Assembly (NCBI RefSeq): GCF_000826655.1
Contig: NZ_JXJO01000024.1
Span: 124,001-188,000 of the forward strand
Direction: 5' to 3'
DNA: 64,000 nucleotides
Source: Psychroserpens damuponensis
GTDB taxonomy: Bacteria > Bacteroidota > Bacteroidia > Flavobacteriales > Flavobacteriaceae
Part shown: piece after piece, positions 8,609 to 18,397 of the stretch
Numbering within the stretch: the first letter of the stretch is position 1
Layout: the number at the start of each line of letters is the position of its first letter
Notes under the pieces: generated by a model
Databases searched by the model: none
Told to the model about the DNA's origin: nothing
The model's input: the letters and a program-made list of their open reading frames with translations, nothing else
Position numbers and translations under genes: made by a program

Positions 8609-9324
8609 GTTTTTTTATCTTTTAAGAGCTTAATTAAGTTTTTGATTTCGACTTGGTATTCTTTAATCATGGTTAAATAATTATCAAAATACAGTGCTTC
8701 AAAATAGGTCAATCGGTTTCTATAATCGGCACTATCAAAATAGTTTAAACAGTCTTCATTACAATAGCTTCCTACATAATAATCTGAATACCAACTATAA
8801 TTATCTCTAAGATATTTCATGTTATCTACAATTTCAGAAATTATGATGTTATTTTGAAAATCAAATCCTTCTTTATCGTATTTATTATAGAACCAAAGTA
8901 TAGAGTCTACTTTAGCATTTAAACTTTTAGCTTCTTTATTAAAATTGCTCAGCATATTATATCCTTGCCTATTAAAATTTGAGATATTACCTGAAGTCAT
9001 CAAATATCTACAATCTTGGCAGTTTCTAATGGAGTCTTGAAATTTACCGTTGTACAGGATTTTAACTATTAACTTATTGGGCTCTTTAGAGAATTCTATA
9101 ATTTCAGTAGTTTCATTGAGATCATCGTTTAAATCATTTTTAACCACTTGAATGATCCGGTTTAATTCGGCTACTTCGGCTCTATTAGTTTTCCAATTAT
9201 TAATTGCCAAGGCAATAAGAATACCTATAACAACTAATATAATTTCGCCAACAGCATATATAACATATTTTTGTAATCGTTTCCCTCTTAACAATTGAAA
9301 TCGATTGGTATTGAAAAACTTCAT
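8605..9324 (-). CDS. DUF6090 family membrane protein (tandem paralogue)
   Basis: This 239-residue protein is a paralogue of the next gene. It has the same basic N-terminus, the helix YAVGEIILVVIGILIALAIN and NNW boundary, and a soluble helical domain with paired cysteines (NCQDC and CNEDC). The two copies have diverged strongly outside the membrane segment, so the duplication is old. The 4-bp overlap indicates a two-gene operon. No biochemical role is known. Confidence 0.8.
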   Translation of the reverse strand: MKFFNTNRFQLLRGKRLQKYVIYAVGEIILVVIGILIALAINNWKTNRAEVAELNRIIQVVKNDLNDDLNETTEIIEFSKEPNKLIVKILYNGKFQDSIRNCQDCRYLMTSGNISNFNRQGYNMLSNFNKEAKSLNAKVDSILWFYNKYDKEGFDFQNNIIISEIVDNMKYLRDNYSWYSDYYVGSYCNEDCLNYFDSADYRNRLTYFEALYFDNYLTMIKEYQVEIKNLIKLLKDKKT

Positions 9325-9365
9325 TTATTACGTTGTTGGTTAATCTAATCACTCAAATATAAACA

Positions 9366-9403
9366 ATAAAAAACACCTTCTCAATATTAGTAAGAAGGTG
9401 TTC
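9366..9403 (-). terminator. Intrinsic terminator after the metalloprotease gene
   Basis: Read on the minus strand, AACACCTTCT and AGAAGGTGTT form a 10-bp stem around an 11-nt loop, followed by a T-run. It lies 30 bp downstream of the stop at 9435. A copy of TTTCCGAAG (9419-9427) lies between the stop and the hairpin. Confidence 0.85.
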
Positions 9404-9434
9404 TAATTTTATTTTTTTCTTCGGAAATTCTAAT

Positions 9435-11912
9435 TTATTTGGGATCTAAGATCTCTTCAATACGTTTTACTAAATCTCTATAATGATACTTCGTCACTGT
9501 ATTAACCTGTCTGTTTCCGGCAGCTGCCACTTGACGTTTAAGCGTATTTAACTCACCACGAACTAAGGCTCTAACATCACTTTGTGATACATTATAATAA
9601 TCATCATTTCGTCTAGACTCTAAATCTTGAGTCATTAAAAACGCCATGCGATCTACATAAGCACGTTGTAAATTTCTACGGTACACATCTACATTTTTAG
9701 TGATTTTCGCTTCAGAAAACACACCTTTTCGTAAATCTTGCATCATTGTTAATGCACTGTAATTTGTAGCATCAATACTTTCGTGATCTATTAAACGTCC
9801 CAATTTATCAAAACTTAATAAACTGTTTAAATATCTGCTTTGCAAGCGTCTTAATCGCTCTGTATATCCATTATAATCAATATTTTGAAGCAAGGTTTTA
9901 TCTACTAACCAACGTGGTGTTTCAAAAGCATTGTCATGTAACCATTGCATGGATTGTTGTTGTTTTAACTTCGGAACAGCTTGATAAGCAATGCCACCTT
10001 GGCTTGGTGTAATTAAATGCTCTTCAACACCACCAACATTTCCTAAAACGTGACCAACATATCTATTATAACAACCCAGTAATTCACCATACAACTCTTC
10101 TAAATCCTCATAATTATTAGTTTGACTGCTCGTCCATTGCGGAAGATTTTGAGCTACATATTTCAGATTTTTAAGCGCATAATTAGACGCTTTTATGGCA
10201 TCGTTACCAATATCTTCTGTTTGCGACGTAGGGTCAAATCTAGACCGTTGCCTTCCGAAGACATATTTTGGATCACCTGCTTTATCCATTATCCATTGAT
10301 CTAGCGTTGTTTTTTCAGCTTCAGCCGAAAATGTGCCAGGAATATTACGATATCCCCAATTTATGGCATAATGATCGTAAGGACCTATTTGACGAACAAA
10401 CCTAATATTCTCATCTCCAGGTTGGGCTATATAATTGTAACGTGCATAATCCATAATTGTAGAGGCAATACCAAACTCTTGCGTAAAAGCACCATTTCTA
10501 TAACTCTCTACATCATAAGCTTTACTCGCGCTCATATTATGAGGTAAACCTAAGGCATGACCTACCTCATGGGCAATTACCATTTTCATCATTTCGCCAA
10601 TATCTTCAGCAGGTGTATCTAAGGTTCTTGCACTTGGATTTGCCGCACCTGTTTCTAACAAATATCGATTTCTATATGAACGTAAATGGTTATGGTACCA
10701 TATAATATCACTTTCTATAATTTCACCACTACGAGGATCAGACACACTTGGTCCCATTGCATTTCTAGTTTCACTAGCTACATATCTAATCACAGAATAC
10801 CTAATATCTTCTGGGCTAAAATCTGGATCTTCCTCTTTTGTTGGTGGATATTTAGCAATAATTGCATTTTTAAAACCTGCACTTTCAAAAGGTTCTTGCC
10901 AAAGCTCAATACCTTCTTTTATGTATTTACGTAAACTTTCTGGTGTTGCCGGATCCAAATAATATATAATAGGTTTTACTGGCTCTACCAATTCGCCTCT
11001 TGCATAAGCTTCAGGGTCTTTTGGTTCTAAACGCCATCTTTGAATGTAGGTTTTGCGATCTGCTTTTAGCTTCTCACTACCGTAGTCAACTTGACTAAAA
11101 GTAAACCAACCTACACGATCATCGGCAAAACGCGGTTGCATAGGTTTTTCTGGTAGTAAAATCATAGATTGATTCATTTGTAAACTAATCGTTTCTGCAG
11201 ATCTCGCTGAAGGCGGATTAGATGCATTATATGTCATGTCTTGTACGACTTCTATATTTTGCGGAAAACTCTTCATACCATTTATAAAACTACGTGAAGC
11301 ATCTAAATTTCTAACCTTATATGAACTTCTTAAATAGCTTGGCAAACCACTAATAGCCTTAACATCACTACTATAAAATTTTGTCACATCAACCACTATA
11401 GCGGTAGAGTCTTTACTAAATGCAACAATATCAAATCCAAATAATGTAGGTTCATAATTATTAGATTTTACTGAAATGCTAATTGGCAACTCTTCATCGG
11501 CCACAGCATTATACGATCGTTCTTTAATTAACACTTTATTATCAAAACGCTGCCAAGCTACAAGTCGCTCGCCTGTTTTTGAGCCTGCATTAATATAACC
11601 TCCTCCTAAATTGGCTGGGATTTTTGCTATTCTACTTACTAGGAGCATATCTTTTCCTAAATGCTCATTTGGAATTTCAAAAAAGTACTTCTCTCCTACT
11701 TTATGAACTTTAAATAAACCATCATCTGTAATAGCATCTTTGGTAATGACCTTATCATAAGGTTTTATTTTGCCTTGATTTTTTTTAGGTGCAGGTTGAG
11801 CAACTTCCGTAGTATTCTTTTTTTTACGCTTACTTTTTTTAGACTGTGCTTGATGAGTTAAAGGCATTAATGACATGAGTAATGCCAATGCATACAGAAA
11901 CGTTTTTTTCAT
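9435..11912 (-). CDS. Secreted zinc metalloprotease (DUF5117/DUF5118 type)
   Basis: This 825-residue protein starts with a clear signal peptide (MKKTFLYALALLMSLMPL, cleavage after an Ala-Gln-like site). A very basic Lys/Arg stretch follows, then the DUF5118 and DUF5117 regions in about residues 45-300. The metzincin motif HEVGHALGLPH lies near residue 445 with a downstream Met-turn STIMDYARYNY. The three His are the zinc ligands and the Glu is the catalytic base. It should act in the periplasm or at the cell surface. Its substrate is unknown. It is transcribed alone, with a terminator downstream. Confidence 0.9.
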   Translation of the reverse strand: MKKTFLYALALLMSLMPLTHQAQSKKSKRKKKNTTEVAQPAPKKNQGKIKPYDKVITKDAITDDGLFKVHKVGEKYFFEIPNEHLGKDMLLVSRIAKIPANLGGGYINAGSKTGERLVAWQRFDNKVLIKERSYNAVADEELPISISVKSNNYEPTLFGFDIVAFSKDSTAIVVDVTKFYSSDVKAISGLPSYLRSSYKVRNLDASRSFINGMKSFPQNIEVVQDMTYNASNPPSARSAETISLQMNQSMILLPEKPMQPRFADDRVGWFTFSQVDYGSEKLKADRKTYIQRWRLEPKDPEAYARGELVEPVKPIIYYLDPATPESLRKYIKEGIELWQEPFESAGFKNAIIAKYPPTKEEDPDFSPEDIRYSVIRYVASETRNAMGPSVSDPRSGEIIESDIIWYHNHLRSYRNRYLLETGAANPSARTLDTPAEDIGEMMKMVIAHEVGHALGLPHNMSASKAYDVESYRNGAFTQEFGIASTIMDYARYNYIAQPGDENIRFVRQIGPYDHYAINWGYRNIPGTFSAEAEKTTLDQWIMDKAGDPKYVFGRQRSRFDPTSQTEDIGNDAIKASNYALKNLKYVAQNLPQWTSSQTNNYEDLEELYGELLGCYNRYVGHVLGNVGGVEEHLITPSQGGIAYQAVPKLKQQQSMQWLHDNAFETPRWLVDKTLLQNIDYNGYTERLRRLQSRYLNSLLSFDKLGRLIDHESIDATNYSALTMMQDLRKGVFSEAKITKNVDVYRRNLQRAYVDRMAFLMTQDLESRRNDDYYNVSQSDVRALVRGELNTLKRQVAAAGNRQVNTVTKYHYRDLVKRIEEILDPK

Positions 11913-12096
11913 ATTGATTGAATGTGATTAATTTGAATAGTTTCTAAAATTAATAAAACCAACTTAGGAAATTATGAATTTCACAAAATTTTAAGGGCTT
12001 TCTACTCCATTTAGCATATGAGATAAAAATGTTAAGGATAGCGATACTATGGTTACTTAGTAAATTGTAAGTTGGACCAAACTAAAAATATAAATT

Positions 12097-12399
12097 ATGA
12101 AAATCAATTATGAATATAATGATGTTACGGCTAGTAAAAGCTTAGAAACATTTACAGAAGAAAAATTAGAATCTATTTTCACACGTTTTGAATTTGTTAT
12201 TAGAGCTGATGTGTTTTTTAAAACTGAAAACACATCTAGTGATGAAACCGGAATGCAATGTGGTATTAGATTAAGCGCACCAGGACCACGTTTATTTGCT
12301 GAAGCTTCTCATGATAATTTTAGGGATGCCGTTTCAGAAACTGTTAACGAACTCACTAAACAGCTGCAAAAACGTAAAGAAAAAATAAAAACCTATTAA
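12097..12399 (+). CDS. hpf: Ribosome hibernation promoting factor / RaiA family
   Basis: This 100-residue protein matches the beta-alpha-beta-beta-beta-alpha fold of short HPF/RaiA. It has an N-terminal strand (KINYEYNDVTAS), the helix LETFTEEKLESIF, a strand with F-F-K alternation and a C-terminal helix ending KQLQKRKEKIK. Such proteins bind the small ribosomal subunit and silence or dimerise ribosomes in slow growth. It lacks the extra C-terminal dimerisation domain of long HPF. It is monocistronic. Confidence 0.85.
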   Translation: MKINYEYNDVTASKSLETFTEEKLESIFTRFEFVIRADVFFKTENTSSDETGMQCGIRLSAPGPRLFAEASHDNFRDAVSETVNELTKQLQKRKEKIKTY

Positions 12400-12550
12400 A
12401 GCAATTAATCACTTGTTATTGTGAATCTTAAACAAAATGAGATGTTTTTAATTTTCTTAAAATATTCACAATTTTAATAAATTATAGTCCGTATCGGCAT
12501 TAACATCGTAAATATAATCGTAAACCAATTTTTTAAACTAATTAAACAAT

Positions 12551-13375
12551 ATGAAACGAATTTCAGTAATAGTACTATCAGCAATATTTTTCACAGCATG
12601 TGTTTCTAAAAAGAAATACTTGGCTTTAGAGCAAGATAATGGAGAATTAAAGAGTGAACTAACTAAAACTAAAGTCGCCAATGAAGAACTAGAATCTAAG
12701 TTTGCTAAAATACAGCAACGTGTAGATAGTTATAATTCTAAAATTAATGAATTAACAGATGATAACAATGCTAAATTGGTTTCTGTTGATGGTGTTGTAA
12801 TTTCAGAAAACCAAAAAGTTGCAATGCGAGAATCTCTTAAAAATGTACCGCCAGCTTATATGGCTACTGCAAAAACGCTAAAAGATTCAATGAACTTAGC
12901 CATGCAATTTAACTTAAAGTCATCATTAGAAAACATTGATGAAGATGAGGATATTGCTATTAATATTGAAGAAACCGTTGTGATGATTTCAATTTCAGAT
13001 AAAATGTTATTCAACTCTGGAAGTTATAAGATTAGCAATAAAGCAGATGAAATTTTACAGAAAATCGCAAATGTGATTAATTCTGAAGAAAGTTTAGACG
13101 TTATGGTTGAAGGTCATACAGATAATAAACTAATGAAAAACACAGCTGCAGTAAAAGATAACTGGGACTTAAGTGTTTTAAGAGCAACTTCTGTAGTTAG
13201 AAAATTACAAAATGAATATAATGTAGCTCCAGAGCAATTAATTGCTGCAGGTCGTAGCTTTTATAAACCATTAACAACAAATGATACAAACGAGAACAGA
13301 GCTACAAACCGTAGAACTCGTATCGTTATTTTACCAAATATTGACAAATTCTTTGCGATGATGTCATCTAATTAA
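12551..13375 (+). CDS. OmpA family lipoprotein
   Basis: The protein has a lipobox FFTAC with Cys17, a coiled-coil-like stretch (about residues 22-75) and a C-terminal OmpA peptidoglycan-binding domain (about 140-265). Recognisable parts of that domain are VMVEGHTDN, DLSVLRATSVV and the end NRATNRRTRIVI. The family anchors the outer membrane to peptidoglycan through diaminopimelate contacts. The 274-residue length is normal for coiled-coil/OmpA lipoproteins of Bacteroidetes. A terminator follows 45 bp after the stop. Confidence 0.9.
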   Translation: MKRISVIVLSAIFFTACVSKKKYLALEQDNGELKSELTKTKVANEELESKFAKIQQRVDSYNSKINELTDDNNAKLVSVDGVVISENQKVAMRESLKNVPPAYMATAKTLKDSMNLAMQFNLKSSLENIDEDEDIAINIEETVVMISISDKMLFNSGSYKISNKADEILQKIANVINSEESLDVMVEGHTDNKLMKNTAAVKDNWDLSVLRATSVVRKLQNEYNVAPEQLIAAGRSFYKPLTTNDTNENRATNRRTRIVILPNIDKFFAMMSSN

Positions 13376-13420
13376 TACTTACTTAACCTATAGTAATTTG
13401 TGGTTAATTAATCCTGAAAA

Positions 13421-13447
13421 GGCCGTTGTTTCAACGGTCTTTTTTTT
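13421..13447 (+). terminator. Intrinsic terminator after the OmpA-family gene
   Basis: GGCCGTTG and CAACGGTC form an 8-bp stem with one wobble pair and a 3-nt loop, followed by eight T. Confidence 0.85.
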
Positions 13448-13506
13448 GTTTAATATGCTTAGTATCAAAAACTTTTTTAAATTTGAGACGAATCTAAGCT
13501 TAACCT

Positions 13507-15675
13507 ATGAAAAAAATTACATTTTTAATTCTATTATTTTTTGCAACTTACTCTCAAGCACAACATACTGTTGCGAGAGATTGGAATGAAATGACGTTAA
13601 CTGCTATTAGAGCTGATTTTGCAAGACCTACAGTTCATGCTAGAAATTTATTTCACTCATCAGTGTTGATGTATGATGCTTGGGCAATGTTTGATGCACA
13701 AGCCCAAACTGTATTTCTAGGTAAAACGTTTGGAGGTTATAATTGTAACTTTAATGGTATTGCTGTACCTGTAAATATCGACACAGCAAGGCATGAAATT
13801 ATAAGTTATGCTATGTATAGATTACTCAATCATCGTTTTCAAAATTCTCCTGGAGGTTCTGCGTTATTAGATGAATTTGAATTACTTTTTACTTCATATG
13901 GTTACGACACAAGTTTTACATCTATAGATTATAGTACGAATTCATATGCTGCCTTAGGAAATTATATGGCTAGTGAAATGATTGCTTTTGGTTTACAGGA
14001 TCATTCTAACGAACAAAATGATTATGCTAATCAATATTACGGATCAGTAAATCCGCCATTAATATTAGAAAACTATTACAATACAAATGATATAAACCCA
14101 AATCGTTGGCAACCTTTAGCTTTTGATGTATTTGTTGACCAAAGTGGCAACGAATACCCATTAGACACACCTCCTTTTTTAAGTCCAGAATGGGGAGAAG
14201 TCACTCCTTTTTCATTATCTGCTACAGATTTACAAATTTTAAACAATGGTTTTGACAGTTATATCTATAACGATCCTGGAGCTCCTGCTTATATTCAAAA
14301 TTCAAATGAAGATGGCATTACTGATCCTTACAAATGGAATTTTGCGTTAGTCGCAGCATGGTCTGCACATTTAGATCCTAACGATCCTACATTAATTGAT
14401 ATTTCACCTGGTGCCATAGGGAATTATGATTTAAGCAATTATCCAGATACTTTTGCTGAATATCAAGCCTTTTATGATTTCACTAATGGTGGTGACGCGA
14501 GTACAGGACATCCTGTGAACCCAAAAACTGGACTATCATACACACCTCAAATGGTTAAACGTTCTGATTATGCAAGAGTTCTTGCAGAATTTTGGGCAGA
14601 TGGACCAGACTCTGAGACACCTCCTGGACATTGGTTTACATTATTAAATTATGTGAGTGATCATCCTTCCGTAGTAAAAAAAATAGCAGGTGTTGGTGCT
14701 GTAGTTCCCGATTTAGAATGGGATGTTAAATCGTATCTAGCGCTCGGTGGAGCTATGCATGATGCAGCCATTAATACTTGGGGAATTAAAGGATATTATG
14801 ACTATGTACGACCAATTTCAGCCATTCGATATATGGCAGGTAAAGGACAAAGTACAGATGCTAGTTTACCGAGTTATGATCCTCATGGTATTCCATTAAT
14901 CAATGGTCTTATTGAGTTAATTGAAACTGGCGATCCTTTAAGTGGTGAGAATGATGAAAATGTTAACCGAATTAAAATTAAAGCTTGGAAAGGACCTGAC
15001 TTTATTTCTGATCCAACTACAGATACTGCAGGTGTAGATTGGATTATCGGTACCCATTGGTGGCCATACCAACGAGGTACCTTTGTAACACCTCCTTTTG
15101 CTGGCTATTTATCTGGTCACTCCACGTTTTCTCGTGCAGCAGCCGAAGTGTTAACTCAATTTACTGGTGACGCATTTTTTCCTGGCGGAATGGGAACTTT
15201 TGATATTACACAAAATGATTTTCTAGTATTTGAAGTTGGTCCTAGTCAAAGTTTTACGCTACAATGGGCAACATATCAAGATGCATCAGACCAAACAAGT
15301 TTATCAAGAATTTGGGGGGGAATTCATCCTCCTGAAGATGATATTAAAGGACGAATTATTGGAGATAAAATTGGACGCGAAGCTTTTAACCTTGCTTTAG
15401 CATATTTTGAAGGTACATTAAACATCGATGATTATACTACTGAAGAAACCGTTATCATTTCTCCAATACCTTTTAGAGATCACCTTACAGTATCTACAAA
15501 CCAAGCCTATCATATTGATATTTATACATTAGATGGAAAACTAGTTTTAGAAAATCAGGTTTTAAACGGTCAAAATACTTTAAACACAACACATTTAGAA
15601 TCTGGACTATATTTTGCAAAATTTAGTTCTCAAACTAATAACAGTTCAATTATTAAAAAAATCATAAAATACTAG
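13507..15675 (+). CDS. Vanadium-dependent haloperoxidase-like phosphatase, T9SS-exported
   Basis: This 722-residue protein has a signal peptide (residues 1-19). A large helical domain carries all three vanadate/phosphate-site motifs of the haloperoxidase/PAP2 superfamily: KGYYDYVRP (K-x6-RP, near residue 426), LSGHS (near 536) and SRIWGGIHPPED (SR-x5-H-x3-D, near 600). The last 75 residues (from about ISPIPFRDHL to IIKKIIKY) form a type A T9SS sorting domain, so it is exported across the outer membrane. Either halide oxidation or acid phosphatase activity is possible. The motifs do not separate the two. It is monocistronic. I start at the ATG before the signal peptide, since the frame at 13398 overlaps a terminator. 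Confidence 0.9.
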   Translation: MKKITFLILLFFATYSQAQHTVARDWNEMTLTAIRADFARPTVHARNLFHSSVLMYDAWAMFDAQAQTVFLGKTFGGYNCNFNGIAVPVNIDTARHEIISYAMYRLLNHRFQNSPGGSALLDEFELLFTSYGYDTSFTSIDYSTNSYAALGNYMASEMIAFGLQDHSNEQNDYANQYYGSVNPPLILENYYNTNDINPNRWQPLAFDVFVDQSGNEYPLDTPPFLSPEWGEVTPFSLSATDLQILNNGFDSYIYNDPGAPAYIQNSNEDGITDPYKWNFALVAAWSAHLDPNDPTLIDISPGAIGNYDLSNYPDTFAEYQAFYDFTNGGDASTGHPVNPKTGLSYTPQMVKRSDYARVLAEFWADGPDSETPPGHWFTLLNYVSDHPSVVKKIAGVGAVVPDLEWDVKSYLALGGAMHDAAINTWGIKGYYDYVRPISAIRYMAGKGQSTDASLPSYDPHGIPLINGLIELIETGDPLSGENDENVNRIKIKAWKGPDFISDPTTDTAGVDWIIGTHWWPYQRGTFVTPPFAGYLSGHSTFSRAAAEVLTQFTGDAFFPGGMGTFDITQNDFLVFEVGPSQSFTLQWATYQDASDQTSLSRIWGGIHPPEDDIKGRIIGDKIGREAFNLALAYFEGTLNIDDYTTEETVIISPIPFRDHLTVSTNQAYHIDIYTLDGKLVLENQVLNGQNTLNTTHLESGLYFAKFSSQTNNSSIIKKIIKY

Positions 15676-15721
15676 TACTTTCTGTAAGACATAAGGTAAT
15701 TTTGCATAAAATATTTCACCT

Positions 15722-16018
15722 ATGTTTTCTTTATTTAAAAGTTTCAAAATAGTAGCCCTTTTAGAAGGTATATCTTACTTAGTATTGTTTGGTAATATGC
15801 TTTTTATTAAGCCGTATTACTTAGATATTTATAATACATTGTTGTTTCCTGTAGGTATGGCTCATGGTTTATTATTTGTAGCCTATATTATTTTAGCGCT
15901 TTTCCTTTCTAATGCACTTAAATGGGATATCAAAACCACGCTTATTGTTTTAGTGGCTTCTATCATACCTTTTGGTACATTTTATATTGAGAAGAAATAC
16001 TTAAAATCGCACTCATAA
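15722..16018 (+). CDS. DUF3817 family small membrane protein
   Basis: This 98-residue protein has three hydrophobic segments (about residues 8-28, 43-63 and 70-86) and the family-like opening FKIVALLEGISYLVLFG and PVGMAHGLLFV. It is an integral inner-membrane protein of unknown function. Its TAA stop shares one base with the ATG of the mechanosensitive channel gene, so the two are probably co-translated. Confidence 0.85.
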   Translation: MFSLFKSFKIVALLEGISYLVLFGNMLFIKPYYLDIYNTLLFPVGMAHGLLFVAYIILALFLSNALKWDIKTTLIVLVASIIPFGTFYIEKKYLKSHS

Positions 16019-17256
16019 TGGAGCAAGCACAATGTTTTTTTTACGATTATTTTATTTCTATTGGCATATCTGACTTATCTGCCAAATATTTTAATATGAT
16101 GGTATTACTCCTCATATTATTAGTCTTTATTTATTTAGCCGATCGTATTACTAGAAGAATTTTGATTAATCTCTTCGGAAAATTTTCTGAGCAAACTAAG
16201 ACTAATTTTGATGACCTTTTAGTAAATAATCGAGCTCCAAGTAACATTGCGCATCTTGTACCATTAATTTTAACTATAAAATTGTTTCCATTTGTTTTCA
16301 AAGATTTTCCTCAGTTTGAAACAAATATATTAATGCTTCTAAAAGTGTGTGCTATCGTACTTACACTTTGGATTATACGTAGCATACTTAAAACTTTTGA
16401 AGCGTATTTTAAAACCTTACCAAGATTAAAAGACAAACCTATTGATAGTTACATTCAAGTGGTTATGCTTTTTCTTTGGATTGTAGGTGTTGCCTCAATT
16501 TTAGCGATATTAATTAACTTATCATTCTTAAAATTCTTTACAACTCTTGGTGCTGCATCAGCAGTATTATTATTGATTTTTAAGGATACAATTTTAGGTT
16601 TTGTTGCAAGTATACAAGTTGCAATTAACGATAGTGTTAGAATTGGAGATTGGATTACCATGGAAAAATATGGAGCCGATGGTGATGTGATTGAAATAAA
16701 TTTATCTACTGTACAGGTTCAAAATTTTGACATGACGATTACTAATATTCCAACTTATGCCTTGATTTCAGATTCATTTAAGAATTGGAGAGGAATGACA
16801 TCATCTGGTGGAAGACGTATTAAGCGATCAATTATTTTAAAAGCAAAAAGTATTAAGTATTTAAGTAATGATGATATTGAAAAGCTTAAAAAAATTGAGT
16901 TAGTCACGAGCTATCTTACACAACGTCAAAAAGATATTAATGCGTCAAATACTGATAAAAGTGTTGACAAATCTGTTTTGATAAATGGACGAAACATGAC
17001 CAATCTTGGTGTGTTTAGAAAGTATTTACAAACGTATGTTGAGCAACACAGTGCTGTTAATAAAGATATGTTTATTATGGTAAGACAGTTAGCGCCTACG
17101 TCTCAAGGCTTGCCTTTAGAAATATACTGTTTTAGTAGTGATAAACGCTGGGAAAATTACGAGTATATTATGAGTGACATATTTGATCATGCACTTGCTG
17201 CTGTACCCTATTTTGATTTAGAAATATTTGAATTAAATGCAGGACTTGTAGAGTAA
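16018..17256 (+). CDS. MscS-family mechanosensitive ion channel (YbdG-like, long form)
   Basis: This 412-residue protein has an N-terminal set of membrane helices (about residues 20-40, 75-92, 100-120 and 145-170). The pore-lining TM3 and beta domain of MscS follow, recognised by LLIFKDTILGFVASIQVAIND and VRIGDWITMEKYGADGDV (about 185-230). The long cytoplasmic C-terminus has an insertion typical of the YbdG/MiniMscS subgroup. It should act as a membrane tension-gated safety valve. The start overlaps the DUF3817 stop by one base. A second, shorter MscS relative lies at 19444-20349. Confidence 0.9.
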   Translation: MEQAQCFFYDYFISIGISDLSAKYFNMMVLLLILLVFIYLADRITRRILINLFGKFSEQTKTNFDDLLVNNRAPSNIAHLVPLILTIKLFPFVFKDFPQFETNILMLLKVCAIVLTLWIIRSILKTFEAYFKTLPRLKDKPIDSYIQVVMLFLWIVGVASILAILINLSFLKFFTTLGAASAVLLLIFKDTILGFVASIQVAINDSVRIGDWITMEKYGADGDVIEINLSTVQVQNFDMTITNIPTYALISDSFKNWRGMTSSGGRRIKRSIILKAKSIKYLSNDDIEKLKKIELVTSYLTQRQKDINASNTDKSVDKSVLINGRNMTNLGVFRKYLQTYVEQHSAVNKDMFIMVRQLAPTSQGLPLEIYCFSSDKRWENYEYIMSDIFDHALAAVPYFDLEIFELNAGLVE

Positions 17257-17649
17257 TTATTTATCCTCTAACCTATCTTTTACAAACTCTATTTGTACTT
17301 TGCCATGTGGTGCTGGTTTACCATCTACGCCAAGGTTTACCATAATTATATTGTCTACGGTTAAAATGGTCTCGCGAGTCATTTTATTACGCACTTCACT
17401 CTTTAGTGTTAGTGATGAACGACCAAACTTAAGAACTTCAATACCTATTTCAATAATATCTCCTTGTTTGGCTGAAGACATAAAATTAATTTCAGACATA
17501 TATTTAGTTACAATCTTAGAGTTTTCTAATTGAATGATGGTGTACAAAGCTGCCTCTTCATCGATCCAGGCTAATAACTGACCTCCAAATAGTGTTTGAT
17601 TAGGATTTAAATCTTCGGGTTTTACCCATTTTCTCGTATGAAATCTCAT
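17257..17649 (-). CDS. Acyl-CoA thioesterase, hotdog fold
   Basis: This 130-residue protein carries the YciA/BFIT-like pattern LNPNQTLFGGQLLAWIDEEAA. Here Asn and Gly-Gly-Gln shape the CoA site and Asp is the catalytic acid. It would hydrolyse short or medium acyl-CoA esters in the cytoplasm. It ends immediately after the convergent MscS gene with no overlap and no obvious terminator. Confidence 0.85.
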   Translation of the reverse strand: MRFHTRKWVKPEDLNPNQTLFGGQLLAWIDEEAALYTIIQLENSKIVTKYMSEINFMSSAKQGDIIEIGIEVLKFGRSSLTLKSEVRNKMTRETILTVDNIIMVNLGVDGKPAPHGKVQIEFVKDRLEDK

Positions 17650-17958
17650 ATTTTATATGTTAATGCTTTTAAAGTTTAAGACCTCAAAAGGTGTGTTATG
17701 TTTTATGTTTAGAAAAGAATGCTATTGCTTTTAACAGTTTTGAGTTTTTAAAATTTCCGAAGTAAAAATAACAGTTAAACGTCTGCTCCTCTTCAAATCA
17801 AATGTAGGCGTTTATTATGGAACCTTGTTAGTTTACTAATTAGAAAAAACTATAAATATATAGTCATACTAAATTTGTTAATAACACCGTTGAAAACATA
17901 TAAGTTAGCCGTTTAATTCACCCTTACATAATCTCTATATTTAATAAAAATTAAAGCC
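17650..17958. other. Divergent intergenic region (309 bp) without a gene
   Basis: This is the space between the start of the thioesterase gene and the start of the gene at 17959. No reading frame with coding character was seen. It holds one copy of TTTCCGAAG (17754-17762) and a weak inverted repeat AAACGTCT / AGGCGTTT around 17777-17815 (8 bp with a wobble, loop over 20 nt). Promoters for both flanking genes must lie here, but I could not assign boxes with confidence. Confidence 0.5.
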
Positions 17959-18372
17959 ATGAATGATCGATCTACAAACTTAAAGTCTATACGTCCTATC
18001 ATTGCAACTGCTCAAGTTAATGACGCTATGACTATGGATGAATGCTTTCAAAATGGGACTTTACGCCCAATTATAAAAATGCAAAACCACTTACTTATTG
18101 TGGTTTTTAGAAACTATATTAAGAAGCGAAAAAATGTGTTTTATGATTTATCATTACCTAAACAATTGGCCTATATAGATCACACCATTACTAAAGATAT
18201 TAAGTTTAGAAATTCACTTAAAGGTATGATTATTGGACAATTTACTGTTGAAGAATATGAAGTTTATATCCAAAATTCGTCGGCATTAAATAAACGTATG
18301 ATGTCGATTGTAAAAGAGCGATTGGTTAGTAATATTCAATTATTTAGTCAACCGCTTGCTACAGCCATTTAG
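17959..18372 (+). CDS. Conserved flavobacterial protein of unknown function
   Basis: This 137-residue soluble protein has no signal peptide and a predicted mixed helical fold. It contains conserved-looking segments (NGTLRPIIKMQNHLL, RNSLKGMIIGQFTVEEY, SSALNKRMM). I recall related proteins in other flavobacteria, sometimes labelled glyoxalase. I see no VOC metal-ligand pattern to support that. It stands alone with long upstream DNA. Confidence 0.75.
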   Translation: MNDRSTNLKSIRPIIATAQVNDAMTMDECFQNGTLRPIIKMQNHLLIVVFRNYIKKRKNVFYDLSLPKQLAYIDHTITKDIKFRNSLKGMIIGQFTVEEYEVYIQNSSALNKRMMSIVKERLVSNIQLFSQPLATAI

Positions 18373-18397
18373 GCTATAATCATTGACGTTTAAAAAA

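Noticed and set aside
13398-13589. A 63-codon frame before the haloperoxidase gene.
   Set aside because: It runs through the OmpA-gene terminator and overlaps the signal peptide coding region in another frame.
17959-18372. Annotation as glyoxalase.
   Set aside because: No VOC repeat or metal ligands are visible in the protein.
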